A stretch of 64,000 nt of DNA. Origin: Odiellus spinosus (lineage: Eukaryota > Arthropoda > Arachnida > Opiliones > Phalangiidae). Each line of letters starts with the position of its first letter. The stretch's first letter is position 1. This document shows, in pieces, positions 23,448-37,160 of the stretch. The stretch covers positions 2,666,001 through 2,730,000 of the forward strand of contig OY987230.1 in assembly GCA_963920705.1 (NCBI GenBank). The letters are read 5' to 3'. Position numbers and translations under genes: made by a program. The notes beneath the pieces were generated by a model. That model worked only from the letters and a program-made list of their open reading frames with translations. It had not been told where the DNA came from and did not search any database.

Positions 23448-24979
23448 CAAAGTCATTCGAAAGAGCAATTAATGGACAGTTTAAATAATAAGAGTTTTCA
23501 AAAATCCGTTGAAAAACATGGAAAATATGGACAATTCAAAAAACATCTAATATCAAAAAGCGAATTTTGAAAATCTGAAATTTGACTATTTTGATATTCT
23601 ATGATTTCTTGAATTGGCCATATTTTTCTTGTTTTTCAACGGATTTTTGAAAACTCTTATTATTTAGACTGTCCATTAATTGCTCTTTCGAATGACTTTG
23701 GTTTTGTCTAAATTGCAAAATTGTGACAAATATAAAATTGGTTAAAATTAAGCAAAAACGCTTAAAAATCCAAGATTATTGGATTCAAATGGACACAAAA
23801 CTTTTGAATTTTAAGCGATTTAGACAAAATTAAGACCACTCGAAAGACCAAATTTTGGTCTATCTAAAAAACAATAGTTTTGGAAAATCCGTTGAAAAAC
23901 AAGAAAAATATGGCCAATTCAAGAAATCATAGAATATCAAAATAGTCAAATTTCAGATTTTCAAAATTCGCTTTTTGATATTAGATGTTTTTTGAATTGT
24001 CCATATTTTCCATGTTTTTCAACGGATTTTCCAAAACTCTTGTTTTTTAGATAGACCAAAATTTGCTCTTTCGAGTGGTCTTAATTTTGTCTAAATCGCT
24101 TAAAAATCAAAAGTTTTGTGTCCATTTGAATCCAATAATCTTGGATTTTTAAGCGTTTTTGCTTAATTTTAACCAATTTTATATTTGTCACAATTTTGCA
24201 ATTTAGACAAAACCAAAGTCATTCGAAAGAGCAATTAATGGACAGTTTAAATAATAAGAGTTTTCAAAAATCCGTTGAAAAACATGGAAAATATGGACAA
24301 TTCAAAAAACATCTAATATCAAAAAGCGAATTTTGAAAATCTGAAATTTGACTATTTTGATATTCTATGATTTCTTGAATTGCCCATATTTTTCTTGTTT
24401 TTCAACGGATTTTTGAAAACTCTTATTATTTAGACTGTCCATTAATTGCTCTTTCGAATGACTTTGGTTTTGTCTAAATTGCAAAATTGTGACAAATATA
24501 AAATTTTTTAAAATAAAGCAAAAACGCTTAAAAATCCAAGATTATTGGATTCAAATGGACACAAAACTTTTGAATTTTAAGCGATTTAGACAAAATTAAG
24601 ACCACTCGAAAGACCAAATTTTGGTCTATCTAAAAAACAATAGTTTTGAAAAATCCGTTGAAAAACAAGAAAAATATGGCCAATTCAAGAAATCATAGAA
24701 TATCAAAATAGTCAAATTTCAGATTTTCAAAATTCGCTTTTTGATATTAGATGTTTTTTGAATTGTCCATATTTTCCATGTTTTTCAACGGATTTTCCAA
24801 AACTCTTGATTTTCAGATAGACCAATATTTGCTCTTTCGAGTGGTCTTAATTTTGTCTAAATTGCTTAAAAATCAAAAGTTTTGTGTCCATTTGAATCCA
24901 ATAATCTTGGATTTTTAAGCGTTTTTGCTTAATTTTAACCAATTTTATATTTGTCACAATTTTGCAATTTAGACAAAAA
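23448..24979 (+). repeat. Array A, 1,532-bp unit copy 4
   Basis: Fourth unit, GAATTGCCCA at 24377. I saw no private difference. Confidence 0.9.
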
Positions 24980-26511
24980 CAAAGTCATTCGAAAGAGCAA
25001 TTAATGGACAGTTTAAATAATAAGAGTTTTCAAAAATCCGTTGAAAAACATGGAAAATATGGACAATTCAAAAAACATCTAATATCAAAAAGCGAATTTT
25101 GAAAATCTGAAATTTGACTATTTTGATATTCTATGATTTCTTGAATTGGCCATATTTTTCTTGTTTTTCAACGGATTTTTGAAAACTCTTATTATTTAGA
25201 CTGTCCATTAATTGCTCTTTCGAATGACTTTGGTTTTGTCTAAATTGCAAAATTGTGACAAATATAAAATTGGTTAAAATTAAGCAAAAACGCTAAAAAA
25301 TCCAAGATTATTGGATTCAAATGGACACAAAACTTTTGAATTTTAAGCGATTTAGACAAAATTAAGACCACTCGAAAGACCAAATTTTGGTCTATCTAAA
25401 AAACAATAGTTTTGGAAAATCCGTTGAAAAACAAGAAAAATATGGCCAATTCAAGAAATCATAGAATATCAAAATAGTCAAATTTCAGATTTTCAAAATT
25501 CGCTTTTTGATATTAGATGTTTTTTGAATTGTCCATATTTTCCATGTTTTTCAACGGATTTTCCAAAACTCTTGTTTTTTAGATAGACCAAAATTTGCTC
25601 TTTCGAGTGGTCTTAATTTTGTCTAAATCGCTTAAAAATCAAAAGTTTTGTGTCCATTTGAATCCAATAATCTTGGATTTTTAAGCGTTTTTGCTTAATT
25701 TTAACCAATTTTATATTTGTCACAATTTTGCAATTTAGACAAAACCAAAGTCATTCGAAAGAGCAATTAATGGACAGTTTAAATAATAAGAGTTTTCAAA
25801 AATCCGTTGAAAAACATGGAAAATATGGACAATTCAAAAAACATCTAATATCAAAAAGCGAATTTTGAAAATCTGAAATTTGACTATTTTGATATTCTAT
25901 GATTTCTTGAATTGCCCATATTTTTCTTGTTTTTCAACGGATTTTTGAAAACTCTTATTATTTAGACTGTCCATTAATTGCTCTTTCGAATGACTTTGGT
26001 TTTGTCTAAATTGCAAAATTGTGACAAATATAAAATTTTTTAAAATAAAGCAAAAACGCTTAAAAATCCAAGATTATTGGATTCAAATGGACACAAAACT
26101 TTTGAATTTTAAGCGATTTAGACAAAATTAAGACCACTCGAAAGACCAAATTTTGGTCTATCTAAAAAACAATAGTTTTGAAAAATCCGTTGAAAAACAA
26201 GAAAAATATGGCCAATTCAAGAAATCATAGAATATCAAAATAGTCAAATTTCAGATTTTCAAAATTCGCTTTTTGATATTAGATGTTTTTTGAATTGTCC
26301 ATATTTTCCATGTTTTTCAACGGATTTTCCAAAACTCTTGATTTTCAGATAGACCAATATTTGCTCTTTCGAGTGGTCTTAATTTTGTCTAAATTGCTTA
26401 AAAATCAAAAGTTTTGTGTCCATTTGAATCCAATAATCTTGGATTTTTAAGCGTTTTTGCTTAATTTTAACCAATTTTATATTTGTCACAATTTTGCAAT
26501 TTAGACAAAAA
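24980..26511 (+). repeat. Array A, 1,532-bp unit copy 5
   Basis: Fifth unit, GAATTGCCCA at 25909. It has a private T-to-A at 25295 (CGCTAAAAAATCC instead of CGCTTAAAAATCC), not seen in other copies nor at the mirrored site in array B. Confidence 0.9.
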
Positions 26512-28043
26512 CAAAGTCATTCGAAAGAGCAATTAATGGACAGTTTAAATAATAAGAGTTTTCAAAAATCCGTTGAAAAACATGGAAAATATGGACAATT
26601 CAAAAAACATCTAATATCAAAAAGCGAATTTTGAAAATCTGAAATTTGACTATTTTGATATTCTATGATTTCTTGAATTGGCCATATTTTTCTTGTTTTT
26701 CAACGGATTTTTGAAAACTCTTATTATTTAGACTGTCCATTAATTGCTCTTTCGAATGACTTTGGTTTTGTCTAAATTGCAAAATTGTGACAAATATAAA
26801 ATTGGTTAAAATTAAGCAAAAACGCTTAAAAATCCAAGATTATTGGATTCAAATGGACACAAAACTTTTGAATTTTAAGCGATTTAGACAAAATTATGAC
26901 CACTCGAAAGACCAAATTTTGGTCTATCTAAAAAACAATAGTTTTGGAAAATCCGTTGAAAAACAAGAAAAATATGGCCAATTCAAGAAATCATAGAATA
27001 TCAAAATAGTCAAATTTCAGATTTTCAAAATTCGCTTTTTGATATTAGATGTTTTTTGAATTGTCCATATTTTCCATGTTTTTCAACGGATTTTCCAAAA
27101 CTCTTGTTTTTTAGATAGACCAAAATTTGCTCTTTCGAGTGGTCTTAATTTTGTCTAAATCGCTTAAAAATCAAAAGTTTTGTGTCCATTTGAATCCAAT
27201 AATCTTGGATTTTTAAGCGTTTTTGCTTAATTTTAACCAATTTTATATTTGTCACAATTTTGCAATTTAGACAAAACCAAAGTCATTCGAAAGAGCAATT
27301 AATGGACAGTTTAAATAATAAGAGTTTTCAAAAATCCGTTGAAAAACATGGAAAATATGGACAATTCAAAAAACATCTAATATCAAAAAGCGAATTTTGA
27401 AAATCTGAAATTTGACTATTTTGATATTCTATGATTTCTTGAATTGCCCATATTTTTCTTGTTTTTCAACGGATTTTTGAAAACTCTTATTATTTAGACT
27501 GTCCATTAATTGCTCTTTCGAATGACTTTGGTTTTGTCTAAATTGCAAAATTGTGACAAATATAAAATTTTTTAAAATAAAGCAAAAACGCTTAAAAATC
27601 CAAGATTATTGGATTCAAATGGACACAAAACTTTTGAATTTTAAGCGATTTAGACAAAATTAAGACCACTCGAAAGACCAAATTTTGGTCTATCTAAAAA
27701 ACAATAGTTTTGAAAAATCCGTTGAAAAACAAGAAAAATATGGCCAATTCAAGAAATCATAGAATATCAAAATAGTCAAATTTCAGATTTTCAAAATTCG
27801 CTTTTTGATATTAGATGTTTTTTGAATTGTCCATATTTTCCATGTTTTTCAACGGATTTTCCAAAACTCTTGATTTTCAGATAGACCAATATTTGCTCTT
27901 TCGAGTGGTCTTAATTTTGTCTAAATTGCTTAAAAATCAAAAGTTTTGTGTCCATTTGAATCCAATAATCTTGGATTTTTAAGCGTTTTTGCTTAATTTT
28001 AACCAATTTTATATTTGTCACAATTTTGCAATTTAGACAAAAA
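26512..28043 (+). repeat. Array A, 1,532-bp unit copy 6
   Basis: Sixth unit, GAATTGCCCA at 27441. It has a private A-to-T at 26897 (AAATTATGACC instead of AAATTAAGACC), which removes a TAA in one frame and creates a 69-codon chance reading frame. The match continues 33 bp into a seventh unit and stops at 28076. Confidence 0.9.
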
Positions 28044-28076
28044 CAAAGTCATTCGAAAGAGCAATTAATGGACAGT

Positions 28077-30690
28077 CTTAATAAGAAGAGTTTTCAAAAA
28101 TCCGTTGAAAAACAAGAAAAATATGGCCAATTCAAAAAACATCTAATATCAAAAAGCGAATTTTGAAAATCTGAAATTTGACTATTTTGATATTGTATGA
28201 TTTCTTGAATTGGCCATATTTTTCTTGTTTTTCAACGGATTTTCCAAAACTATTGTTTTTTAGATAGACCAAAATTTGGTCTTTCGAGTGGTCTTAATTT
28301 TGTCTAAATCGCTTAAAAATCAAAAGTTTTGTGTCCATTTGAATCCAATAATCTTGGATTTTTAAGCGTTTTTGCTTAATTTTAACCAATTTTATATTTG
28401 TCACGTTTTGGCAATTTAGACAAAACCAAAGTCATTCGAAAGAGCAATTAATGGACAGTCTAAATAATAAGAGTTTTCAAAAATCCGTTGAAAAACAAGA
28501 AAAATGTGGACAATTCAAGAAATCATAGAATATCAAAATAGGCAAATTTCAGATTTTCAAAATTCGCTTTTTGATATTAGATGTTTTTTGAATTGGCCAT
28601 ATTTTTCTTGTTTTTCAACGGATTTTTGAAAACTCTTATTATTAAGACTGTCCATTAATTGCTCTTTCGAATGACTTTGTTTTTGTCTAAATTGCAAAAT
28701 TGTGACAAATATAAAATTGGTTAAAATTAAGCAAAAACGCTTAAAAATCCAAGATTATTGGATTCAAATGGACACAAAACTTTTGATTTTTAAGCGATTT
28801 AGACAAAATTAAGACCACTCGAAAGACCAAATTTTGGTCTATCTAAAAAACAAGAGTTTTGGAAAATCCGTTGAAAAACATGGAAAATATGGACAATTCA
28901 AAAAACATCTAATATCAAAAAGCGAATTTTGAAAATCTGAAATTTGACTATTTTGATATTCTATGATTTCTTGAATTGGCCATATTTTTCTTGTTTTTCA
29001 ACGGATTTTTGAAAACTCTTATTATTTAAACTGTCCATTAATTGCTCTTTCGAATGACTTTGGTTTTGTCTAAATTGCCAAAACGTGACAAATATAAAAT
29101 TGGTTAAAATTAAGCAAAAACGCTTAAAAATCCAAGATTATTGGATTCAAATGGACACAAAACTTTTGAATTTTAAGCGATTTAGACAAAATTAAGACCA
29201 CTCGAAAGACCAAATTTTGGTCTATCTAAAAAACAATAGTTTTGGAAAATCCGTTGAAAAACAAGAAAAATATGGCCAATTCAAGAAATCATAGAATATC
29301 AAAATAGTCAAATTTCAGATTTTCAAAATTCGCTTTTTGATATTTGATGTTTTTTGAATTGTCCATATTTTCCATGTTTTTCAACGGATTTTCCAAAACT
29401 CTTGTTTTTTAGATAGACCAAAATTTGGTCTTTCGAGTGGTCTTAATTTTGTCTAAATCGCTTAAAAATCAAAAGTTTTGTGTCCATTTGAATCCAATAA
29501 TCTTGGATTTTTAAGCGTTTTTGCTTAATTTTAACCAATTTTATATTTGTCACAATTTTGCAATTTAGACAAAACCAAAGTCATTCGAAAGAGCAATTAA
29601 TGGACAGTTTAAATAATAAGAGTTTTCAAAAATCCGTTGAAAAACATGGAAAATATGGACAATTCAAAAAACATCTAATATCAAAAAGCGAATTTTGAAA
29701 ATCTGAAATTTGACTATTTTGATATTCTATGATTTCTTGAATTGGCCATATTTTTCTTGTTTTTCAACGGATTTTTGAAAACTCTTATTATTTAGACTGT
29801 CCATTAATTGCTCTTTCGAATGACTTTGGTTTTGTCTAAATTGCAAAATTGTGACAAATATAAAATTGGTTAAAATTAAGCAAAAACGCTTAAAAATCCA
29901 AGATTATTGGATTCAAATGGACACAAAACTTTTGAATTTTAAGCGATTTAGACAAAATTAAGACCACTCGAAAGAACAAATATTGGTCTATCTAAAAAAC
30001 AAGAGTTTTGGAAAATCCGTTGAAAAACATGGAAAATATGGACAATTCAAAAAACATCTAATATCAAAAAGCGAATTTTGAAAATCTGAAATTTGACTAT
30101 TTTGATATTCTATGATTTCTTGAATTGGCCATATTTTTCTTGTTTTTCAACGGATTTTCCAAAACTATTGTTTTTTAGATAGACCAAAATTTGGTCTTTC
30201 GAGTGGTCTTAATTTTGTCTAAATCGCTTAAAATTCAAAAGTTTTGTGTCCATTTGAATCCAATAATCTTGGATTTTTAAGCGTTTTTGCTTAATTTTAA
30301 CCAATTTTATATTTGTCACAATTTTGCAATTTAGACAAAACCAAAGTCATTCGAAAGAGCAATTAATGGACAGTCTAAATAATAAGTTTTCAAAAATCCG
30401 TTGAAAAACAAGAAAAATATGGCCAATTCAAGAAATCATAGAATATCAAAATAGTCAAATTTCAGATTTTCAAAATTCGCTTTTTGATATTAGATGTTTT
30501 TTGAATTGTCCATATTTTCCATGTTTTTCAACGGATTTTTGAAAACTCTTATTATTTAAATTGTCCATTAATTGCTCTTTCGAATGACTTTGGTTTTGTC
30601 TAAATTGCAAAATTGTGACAAATATAAAATTGGTTAAAATTAAGCAAAAACGCTTAAAAATCCAAGATTATTGGATTCAAATGGACACAA
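28077..30690. repeat. Irregular satellite monomers on right flank of array A
   Basis: About 6.8 monomers with no tandem higher-order period that I could see, but fully mirrored at 48611-51224. Distinctive variants: AATAAGAAGAG (about 28083), GAAAAATGTGGACAATTC (about 28500), ATTATTAAGACTG (about 28640), ATATTTGATG (about 29341), GAAAGAACAAATATTGG (about 29970), AATAAGTTTTC (about 30383) and AAATTGTCC (30561). The stretch at about 28450-28830 also resembles 44140-44520 in direct orientation (offset 15,690). Confidence 0.8.
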
Positions 30691-32184
30691 AACTTTTGAA
30701 TTTTAAGCGATTTAGACAAAATTAAGACCACTCGAAAGAACAAATATTGGTCTATCTAAAAAACAAGAGTTTTGGAAAATCCGTTGAAAAACATGGAAAA
30801 TATGGACAATTCAAAAAACATCTAATATCAAAAAGCGAATTTTGAAAATCTGAAATTTGACTATTTTGATATTCTATGATTTCTTGAATTGGCCATATTT
30901 TTCTTGTTTTTCAACGGATTTTCCAAAACTATTGTTTTTTAGATAGACCAAAATTTGGTCTTTCGAGTGGTCTTATTTTGTCTAAATCGCTTAAAATTCA
31001 AAAGTTTTGTGTCCATTTGAATCCAATAATCTTGGATTTTTAAGCGTTTTTGCTTAATTTTAACCAATTTTATATTTGTCACAATTTTGCAATTTAGACA
31101 AAACCAAAGTCATTCGAAAGAGCAATTAATGGACAGTCTAAATAATAAGAGTTTTCAAAAATCCGTTGAAAAACAAGAAAAATATGGCCAATTCAAGAAA
31201 TCATAGAATATCAAAATAGTCAAATTTCAGATTTTCAAAATTCGCTTTTTGATATTAGATGTTTTTTGAATTGTCCATATTTTCCATGTTTTTCAACGGA
31301 TTTTTGAAAACTCTGATTATTTAAACTGTCCATTAATTGCTCTTTCGAATGACTTTGTTTTTGTCGAAATTGCAAAATTGTGACAAATATAAAATTGGTT
31401 AAAATTAAGCAAAAACGCTTAAAAATCCAAGATTATTGGATTCAAATGGACACAAAACTTTTTATTTTTAAGCGATTTAGACAAAATTAAGACCACTCGA
31501 AAGACCAAATTTTGGTCTATCTAAAAAACAAGAGTTTTGGAAAATCCGTTGAAAAACATGGAAAATATGGACAATTCAAAAAACATCTAATATCAAAAAG
31601 CGAATTTTGAAAATCTGAAATTTGACTATTTTGATATTCTATGATTTCTTGAATTGGCCATATTTTTCTTGTTTTTCAACGGATTTTCCAAAACTATTGT
31701 TTTTTAGATAGACCAAAATTTGGTCTTTCGAGTGGTCTTAATTTTGTCTAAATCGCTTAAAATTCAAAAGTTTTGTGTCCATTTGAATCCAATAATCTTG
31801 GATTTTTAAGCGTTTTTGCTTAATTTTAACCAATTTTATATTTGTCACAATTTTGCAATTTAGACAAAACCAAAGTCATTCGAAAGAGCAATTAATGGAC
31901 AGTCTAAATAATAAGAGTTTTCAAAAATCCGTTGAAAAACAAGAAAAATATGGCCAATTCAAGAAATCATAGAATATCAAAATAGTCAAATTTCAGATTT
32001 TCAAAATTCGCTTTTTGATATTAGATGTTTTTTGAATTGTCCATATTTTCCATGTTTTTCAACGGATTTTTGAAAACTCTTATTATTTAAACTGTCCATT
32101 AATTGCTCTTTCGAATGACTTTGGTTTTGTCTAAATTGCAAAATTGTGACAAATATAAAATTGGTTAAAATTAAGCAAAAACGC
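30691..32184. repeat. Satellite monomers at start of the inverted-repeat spacer
   Basis: About four monomers. The part from about 31200 to 32190 repeats at 33113-34103 (offset 1,913), sharing ACTCTGATTATTTAAAC, TTTTTGTCGAAATTGC, CACAAAACTTTTTATTTTTA and AACGCCTAAAAATCC. A one-base-shortened TCTTATTTTGTC lies near 30972. There is no other sequence type. Confidence 0.75.
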
Positions 32185-35100
32185 CTAAAAATCCAAGATT
32201 ATTGGATTCAAATGGACACAAAACTTTTGATTTTTAAGCGATTTAGACAAAATTAAGACCACTCGAAAGAGCAAATATTGGTCTATCTGAAAATCAAGAG
32301 TTTTGGAAAATCCGTTGAAAAACATGGAAAATATGGACAATTCAAAAAACATCTAATATCAAAAAGCGAATTTTTAAAATCTGAAATTTGACTATTTTGA
32401 TATTCTATGATTTCTTGAATTGGCCATATTTTTCTTGTTTTTCAACGGATTTTCCAAAACTATTGTTTTTTAGATAGACCAAAATTTGGTCTTTCGAGTG
32501 GTCTTAATTTTGTCTAAATCGCTTAAAATTCAAAAGTTTTGTGTCCATTTGAATCCAATAATCTTGGATTTTTAAGCGGTTTTGCTTAATTTTAACCAAT
32601 TTTATATTTGTCACGTTTTGGCAATTTAGACAAAACCAAAGTCATTCGAAAGAGCAATTAATGGACAGTTTAAATAATAAGAGTTTTCAAAAATCCGTTG
32701 AAAAACATGGAAAATATGGACAATTCAAAAAACATCTAATATCAAAAAGCGAATTTTGAAAATCTGATTTGACTATTTTGATATTCTATGATTTCTTGAA
32801 TTGGCCATATTTTTCTTGTTTTTCAACGGATTTTTGAAAACTCTTATTATTTAGACTGTCCATTAATTGCTCTTTCGAATGACTTTGGTTTTGTCTAAAT
32901 TGCCAAAACGTGACAAATATAAAATTGGTTAAAATTAAGCAAAAACGCTTAAAAATCCAAGATTATTGGATTCAAATGGACACAAAACTTTTGAATTTTA
33001 AGCGATTTAGACAAAATTAAGACCACTCGAAAGACCAAATTTTGGTCTATCTAAAAAACAATAGTTTTGGAAAATCCGTTGAAAAACAAGAAAAATATGG
33101 CCAATTCAAGAAATCATAGAATATCAAAATAGTCAAATTTCAGATTTTCAAAATTCGCTTTTTGATATTAGATGTTTTTTGAATTGTCCATATTTTCCAT
33201 GTTTTTCAACGGATTTTTGAAAACTCTGATTATTTAAACTGTCCATTAATTGCTCTTTCGAATGACTTTGTTTTTGTCGAAATTGCAAAATTGTGACAAA
33301 TATAAAATTGGTTAAAATTAAGCAAAAACGCTTAAAAATCCAAGATTATTGGATTCAAATGGACACAAAACTTTTTATTTTTAAGCGATTTAGACAAAAT
33401 TAAGACCACTCGAAAGACCAAATTTTGGTCTATCTAAAAAACAAGAGTTTTGGAAAATCCGTTGAAAAACATGGAAAATATGGACAATTCAAAAAACATC
33501 TAATATCAAAAAGCGAATTTTGAAAATCTGAAATTTGACTATTTTGATATTCTATGATTTCTTGAATTGGCCATATTTTTCTTGTTTTTCAACGGATTTT
33601 CCAAAACTATTGTTTTTTAGATAGACCAAAATTTGGTCTTTCGAGTGGTCTTAATTTTGTCTAAATCGCTTAAAATTCAAAAGTTTTGTGTCCATATGAA
33701 ACCAATAATCTTGGATTTTTAAGCGTTTTTGCTTAATTTTAACCAATTTTATATTTGTCACAATTTTGCAATTTAGACAAAACCAAAGTCATTCGAAAGA
33801 GCAATTAATGGACAGTCTAAATAATAAGAGTTTTCAAAAATCCGTTGAAAAACAAGAAAAATATGGCCAATTCAAGAAATCATAGAATATCAAAATAGTC
33901 AAATTTCAGATTTTCAAAATTCGCTTTTTGATATTAGATGTTTTTTGAATTGTCCATATTTTCCATGTTTTTCAACGGATTTTTGAAAACTCTTATTATT
34001 TAAACTGTCCATTAATTGCTCTTTCGAATGACTTTGGTTTTGTCTAAATTGCAAAATTGTGACAAATATAAAATTGGTTAAAATTAAGCAAAAACGCCTA
34101 AAAATCCAAGATTATTGGATTCAAATGGACACAAAACTTTTGATTTTTAAGCGATTTAGACAAAATTAAGACCACTCGAAAGACCAAATTTTGGTCTATC
34201 TAAAAAACAAGAGTTTTGGAAAATCCGTTGAAAAACATGGAAAATATGGACAATTCAAAAAACATCTAATATCAAAAAGCGAATTTTGAAAATCTGAAAT
34301 TTGACTATTTTGATATTCTATGATTTCTTGAATTGGCCATATTTTTCTTGTTTTTCAACGGATTTTCCAAAACTATTGTTTTTTAGATAGACCAAAATTT
34401 GGTCTTTCGAGTGGTCTTATTTTTGTCTAAATCGCTTAAAATTCAAAAGTTTTGTGTCCATTTGAATCCAATAATCTTGGATTTTTAAGCGTTTTTGCTT
34501 AATTTTAACCAATTTTATATTTGTCACAATTTTGCAATTTAGACAAAACCAAAGTCATTCGAAAGAGCAATTAATGGACAGTCTAAATAATAAGAGTTTT
34601 CAAAAATCCGTTGAAAAACAAGAAAAATATGGCCAATTCAAGAAATCATAGAATATCAAAATAGTCAAATTTCAGATTTTCAAAATTCGCTTTTTGATAT
34701 TAGATGTTTTTTGAATTGTCCATATTTTCCATGTTTTTCAACGGATTTTTGAAAACTCTTATTATTTAAACTGTCCATTAATTGCTCTTTCGAATGACTT
34801 TGGTTTTGTCTAAATTGCAAAATTGTGACAAATATAAAATTGGTTAAAATTAAGCAAAAACGCCTAAAAATCCAAGATTATTGGATTCAAATGGACACAA
34901 AACTTTTGATTTTTAAGCGATTTAGACAAAATTAAGACCACTCGAAAGAGCAAATATTGGTCTATCTAAAAAACAAGAGTTTTGGAAAATCCGTTGAAAA
35001 ACATGGAAAATATGGACAATTCAAAAAACATCTAATATCAAAAAGCGAATTTTGAAAATCTGAAATTTGACTATTTTGATATTCTATGATTTCTTGAATT

Positions 35101-37160
35101 GGCCATATTTTTCTTGTTTTTCAACGGATTTTTGAAAACTCTTATTATTTAGACTGTCCATTAATTGCTCTTTCGAATGACTTTGGTTTTGTCTAAATTG
35201 CCAAAACGTGACAAATATAAAATTGGTTAAAATTAAGCAAAAACGCTTAAAAATCCAAGATTATTGGATTCAAATGGACACAAAACTTTTGAATTTTAAG
35301 CGATTTAGACAAAATTAAGACCACTCGAAAGACCAAATTTTGGTCTATCTAAAAAACAATAGTTTTGGAAAATCCGTTGAAAAACAAGAAAAATATGGCC
35401 AATTCAAGAAATCATAGAATATCAAAATAGTCAAATTTCAGATTTTCAAAATTCGCTTTTTGATATTAGATGTTTTTTGAATTGTCCATATTTTCCATGT
35501 TTTTCAACGGATTTTTGAAAACTCTTATTATTAAGACTGTCCATTAATTGCTCTTTCGAATGACTTTGTTTTTGTCTAAATTGCAAAATTGTGACAAATA
35601 TAAAATTGGTTAAAATTAAGCAAAAACGCTTAAAAATCCAAGATTATTGGATTCAAATGGACACAAAACTTTTGATTTTTAAGCGAATTAGACAAAATTA
35701 AGACCACTCGAAAAGCAAATATTGGTCTATCTGAAATTCAAATTTTTGGAAAATCCGTTGAAAAACATGGAAAATATGGAAAATTCAAAAAACATCTAAT
35801 ATCAAAAAGCGAATTTTGAAAATCTGAAATTTGACTATTTTGATATTCTATGATTTCTTGAATTGGCCATATTTTTCTTGTTTTTCAATGGATTTTCCAA
35901 AACTATTGTTTTTTAGATAGACCAAAATTTGGTCTTTCGAGTGGTCTTAATTTTGTCTAAATCGCTTAAAATTCAAAAGTTTTGTGTCCATTTGAATCCA
36001 ATAATCTTGGATTTTTAAGCGTTTTTGCTTAATTTTAACCAATTTTATATTTGTCACGTTTTGGCAATTTAGACAAAACCAAAGTCATTCGAAAGAGCAA
36101 TTAATGGACAGTCTAAATAATAAGAGTTTTCAAAAATCCGTTGAAAAACAAGAAAAATATGGCCAATTCAAGAAATCATAGAGTATCAAAATAGTCAAAT
36201 TTCAGATTTTCAAAATTCGCTTTTTGATATTAGATGTTTTTTGAATTGTCCATATTTTCCATGTTTTTCAACGGATTTTCCAAAACTCTTGTTTTTTAGA
36301 TAGACCAAAATTTGGTCTTTCGAGTGGTCTTAATTTTGTCTAAACCGCTTAAAAATCAAAAATTTTTATGTCCATTTGAATCCAATAATCTTGGATTTTT
36401 AAGCGTTTTTGCTTAATTTTAACCAATTTTATATTTGTCACAATTTTGCAATTTAGACAAAAACAAAGTCATTCGAAAGAGCAATTAATGGACAGTCTTA
36501 ATAATAAGAGTTTTCAAAAATCCGTTGAAAAACAAGAAAAATATGGCCAATTCAAGAAATCATAGAATATCAAAATAGTCAAATTTCAGATTTTCAAAAT
36601 TCGCTTTTTGATATTAGATGTTTTTTGAATTGTCCATATTTTCCATGTTTTTCAACGGATTTTTGAAAACTCTTATTATTTAAACTGTCCATTAATTGCT
36701 CTTTCGAATGACTTTGTTTTTGTCGAAATTGCAAAATTGTGACAAATATAAAATTGGTTAAAATTAAGCAAAAACGCTTAAAAATCCAAGATTATTGGAT
36801 TCAAATGGACACAAAACTTTTGATTTTTAAGCGATTTAGACAAAATTAAGACCACTCGAAAGAGCAAATATTGGTCTATCTGAAAATCAAGAGTTTTGGA
36901 AAATCCGTTGAAAAACATGGAAAATATGGACAATTCAAGAAATCATACAATATCAAAATAGTCAAATTTCAGATTTTCAAAATTCGCTTTTTGATATTAG
37001 ATGTTTTTTGAATTGTCCATATTTTCCATGTTTTTCAACGGATTTTTGAAAACTCTTATTATTAAGACTGTCCATTAACTGCTCTTTCGAATGACTTTGT
37101 TTTTGTCTAAATTGCAAAATTGTGACAAATATAAAATTGGTTAAAATTAAGCAAAAACGC
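32185..37160. repeat. 4,976-bp higher-order repeat, copy 1
   Basis: First copy of the 13-monomer unit. A private double change, GTCCATATGAAACC near 33692, distinguishes it from copy 2. Its left 1.4 kb (32148-33552) has a reverse-complement partner at the end of the window, 62596-64000. Confidence 0.87.
33376..34946. repeat. Nested direct duplication of a palindromic dimer, 766 bp, in 13-mer copy 1
   Basis: The stretch 33376-34180 repeats at 34142-34946. The shared marker AACGCCTAAAAATCC lies at 34093 and 34859. The copies differ at TCTTATTTTTGTC (about 34417) and GTCCATATGAAACC (about 33692). The same nested duplication is carried at about 38352-39922 in copy 2 of the 4,976-bp unit. Confidence 0.78.

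Larger units (their letters stand above)
18852..28076 (+). repeat. Higher-order repeat array A: six copies of a 4-monomer 1,532-bp unit
   Basis: The marker GAATTGCCCA recurs at 19781, 21313, 22845, 24377, 25909 and 27441, exactly 1,532 bp apart. The markers AAATTTTTTAAAATAAAGC, CTAAATTGCTTAAAAATC, GTTTTGAAAAATCC and CCAAAATTTGCTC keep the same spacing. Identity starts just after the CC at 18850-18851 and ends at 28076, where CAGTT becomes CAGTC, giving 6.02 copies. The unit has strictly alternating monomers (- + - +), that is, two palindromic dimers. The only within-array differences I noticed are at 25295 and 26897, so the array is very young or strongly homogenised. Confidence 0.95.
16706..30690 (+). 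repeat. Left arm of giant inverted repeat (~14.0 kb)
   Basis: This segment pairs with 48611-62595 as a reverse complement, position p with 79301-p. Shared rare variants include AAGCGCTTAA (18001-18020 with 61281-61300), TTCACATAGA (18301 with 61000), GTTTTTTGTC (18751-18760 with 60541-60550), ACAAACCC (18848 with 60453), AATAAGAAGAG (about 28080 with 51215), ATATTTGATG (about 29341 with 49958), GAAAGAACAAAT (about 29970 with 49325), AATAAGTTTTC (about 30380 with 48915) and the C-to-T at 30561 with 48740. Both ends are soft because unrelated monomers also resemble each other. Confidence 0.9.

Noticed and set aside
26787-26996. 69-codon open reading frame
   Set aside because: It has a GTG start inside satellite and opens only through a single A-to-T at 26897; equivalent frames in the sister units have TAA. 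It is very Lys/Gln-rich as expected of AT-rich repeat, and has no recognisable domain.
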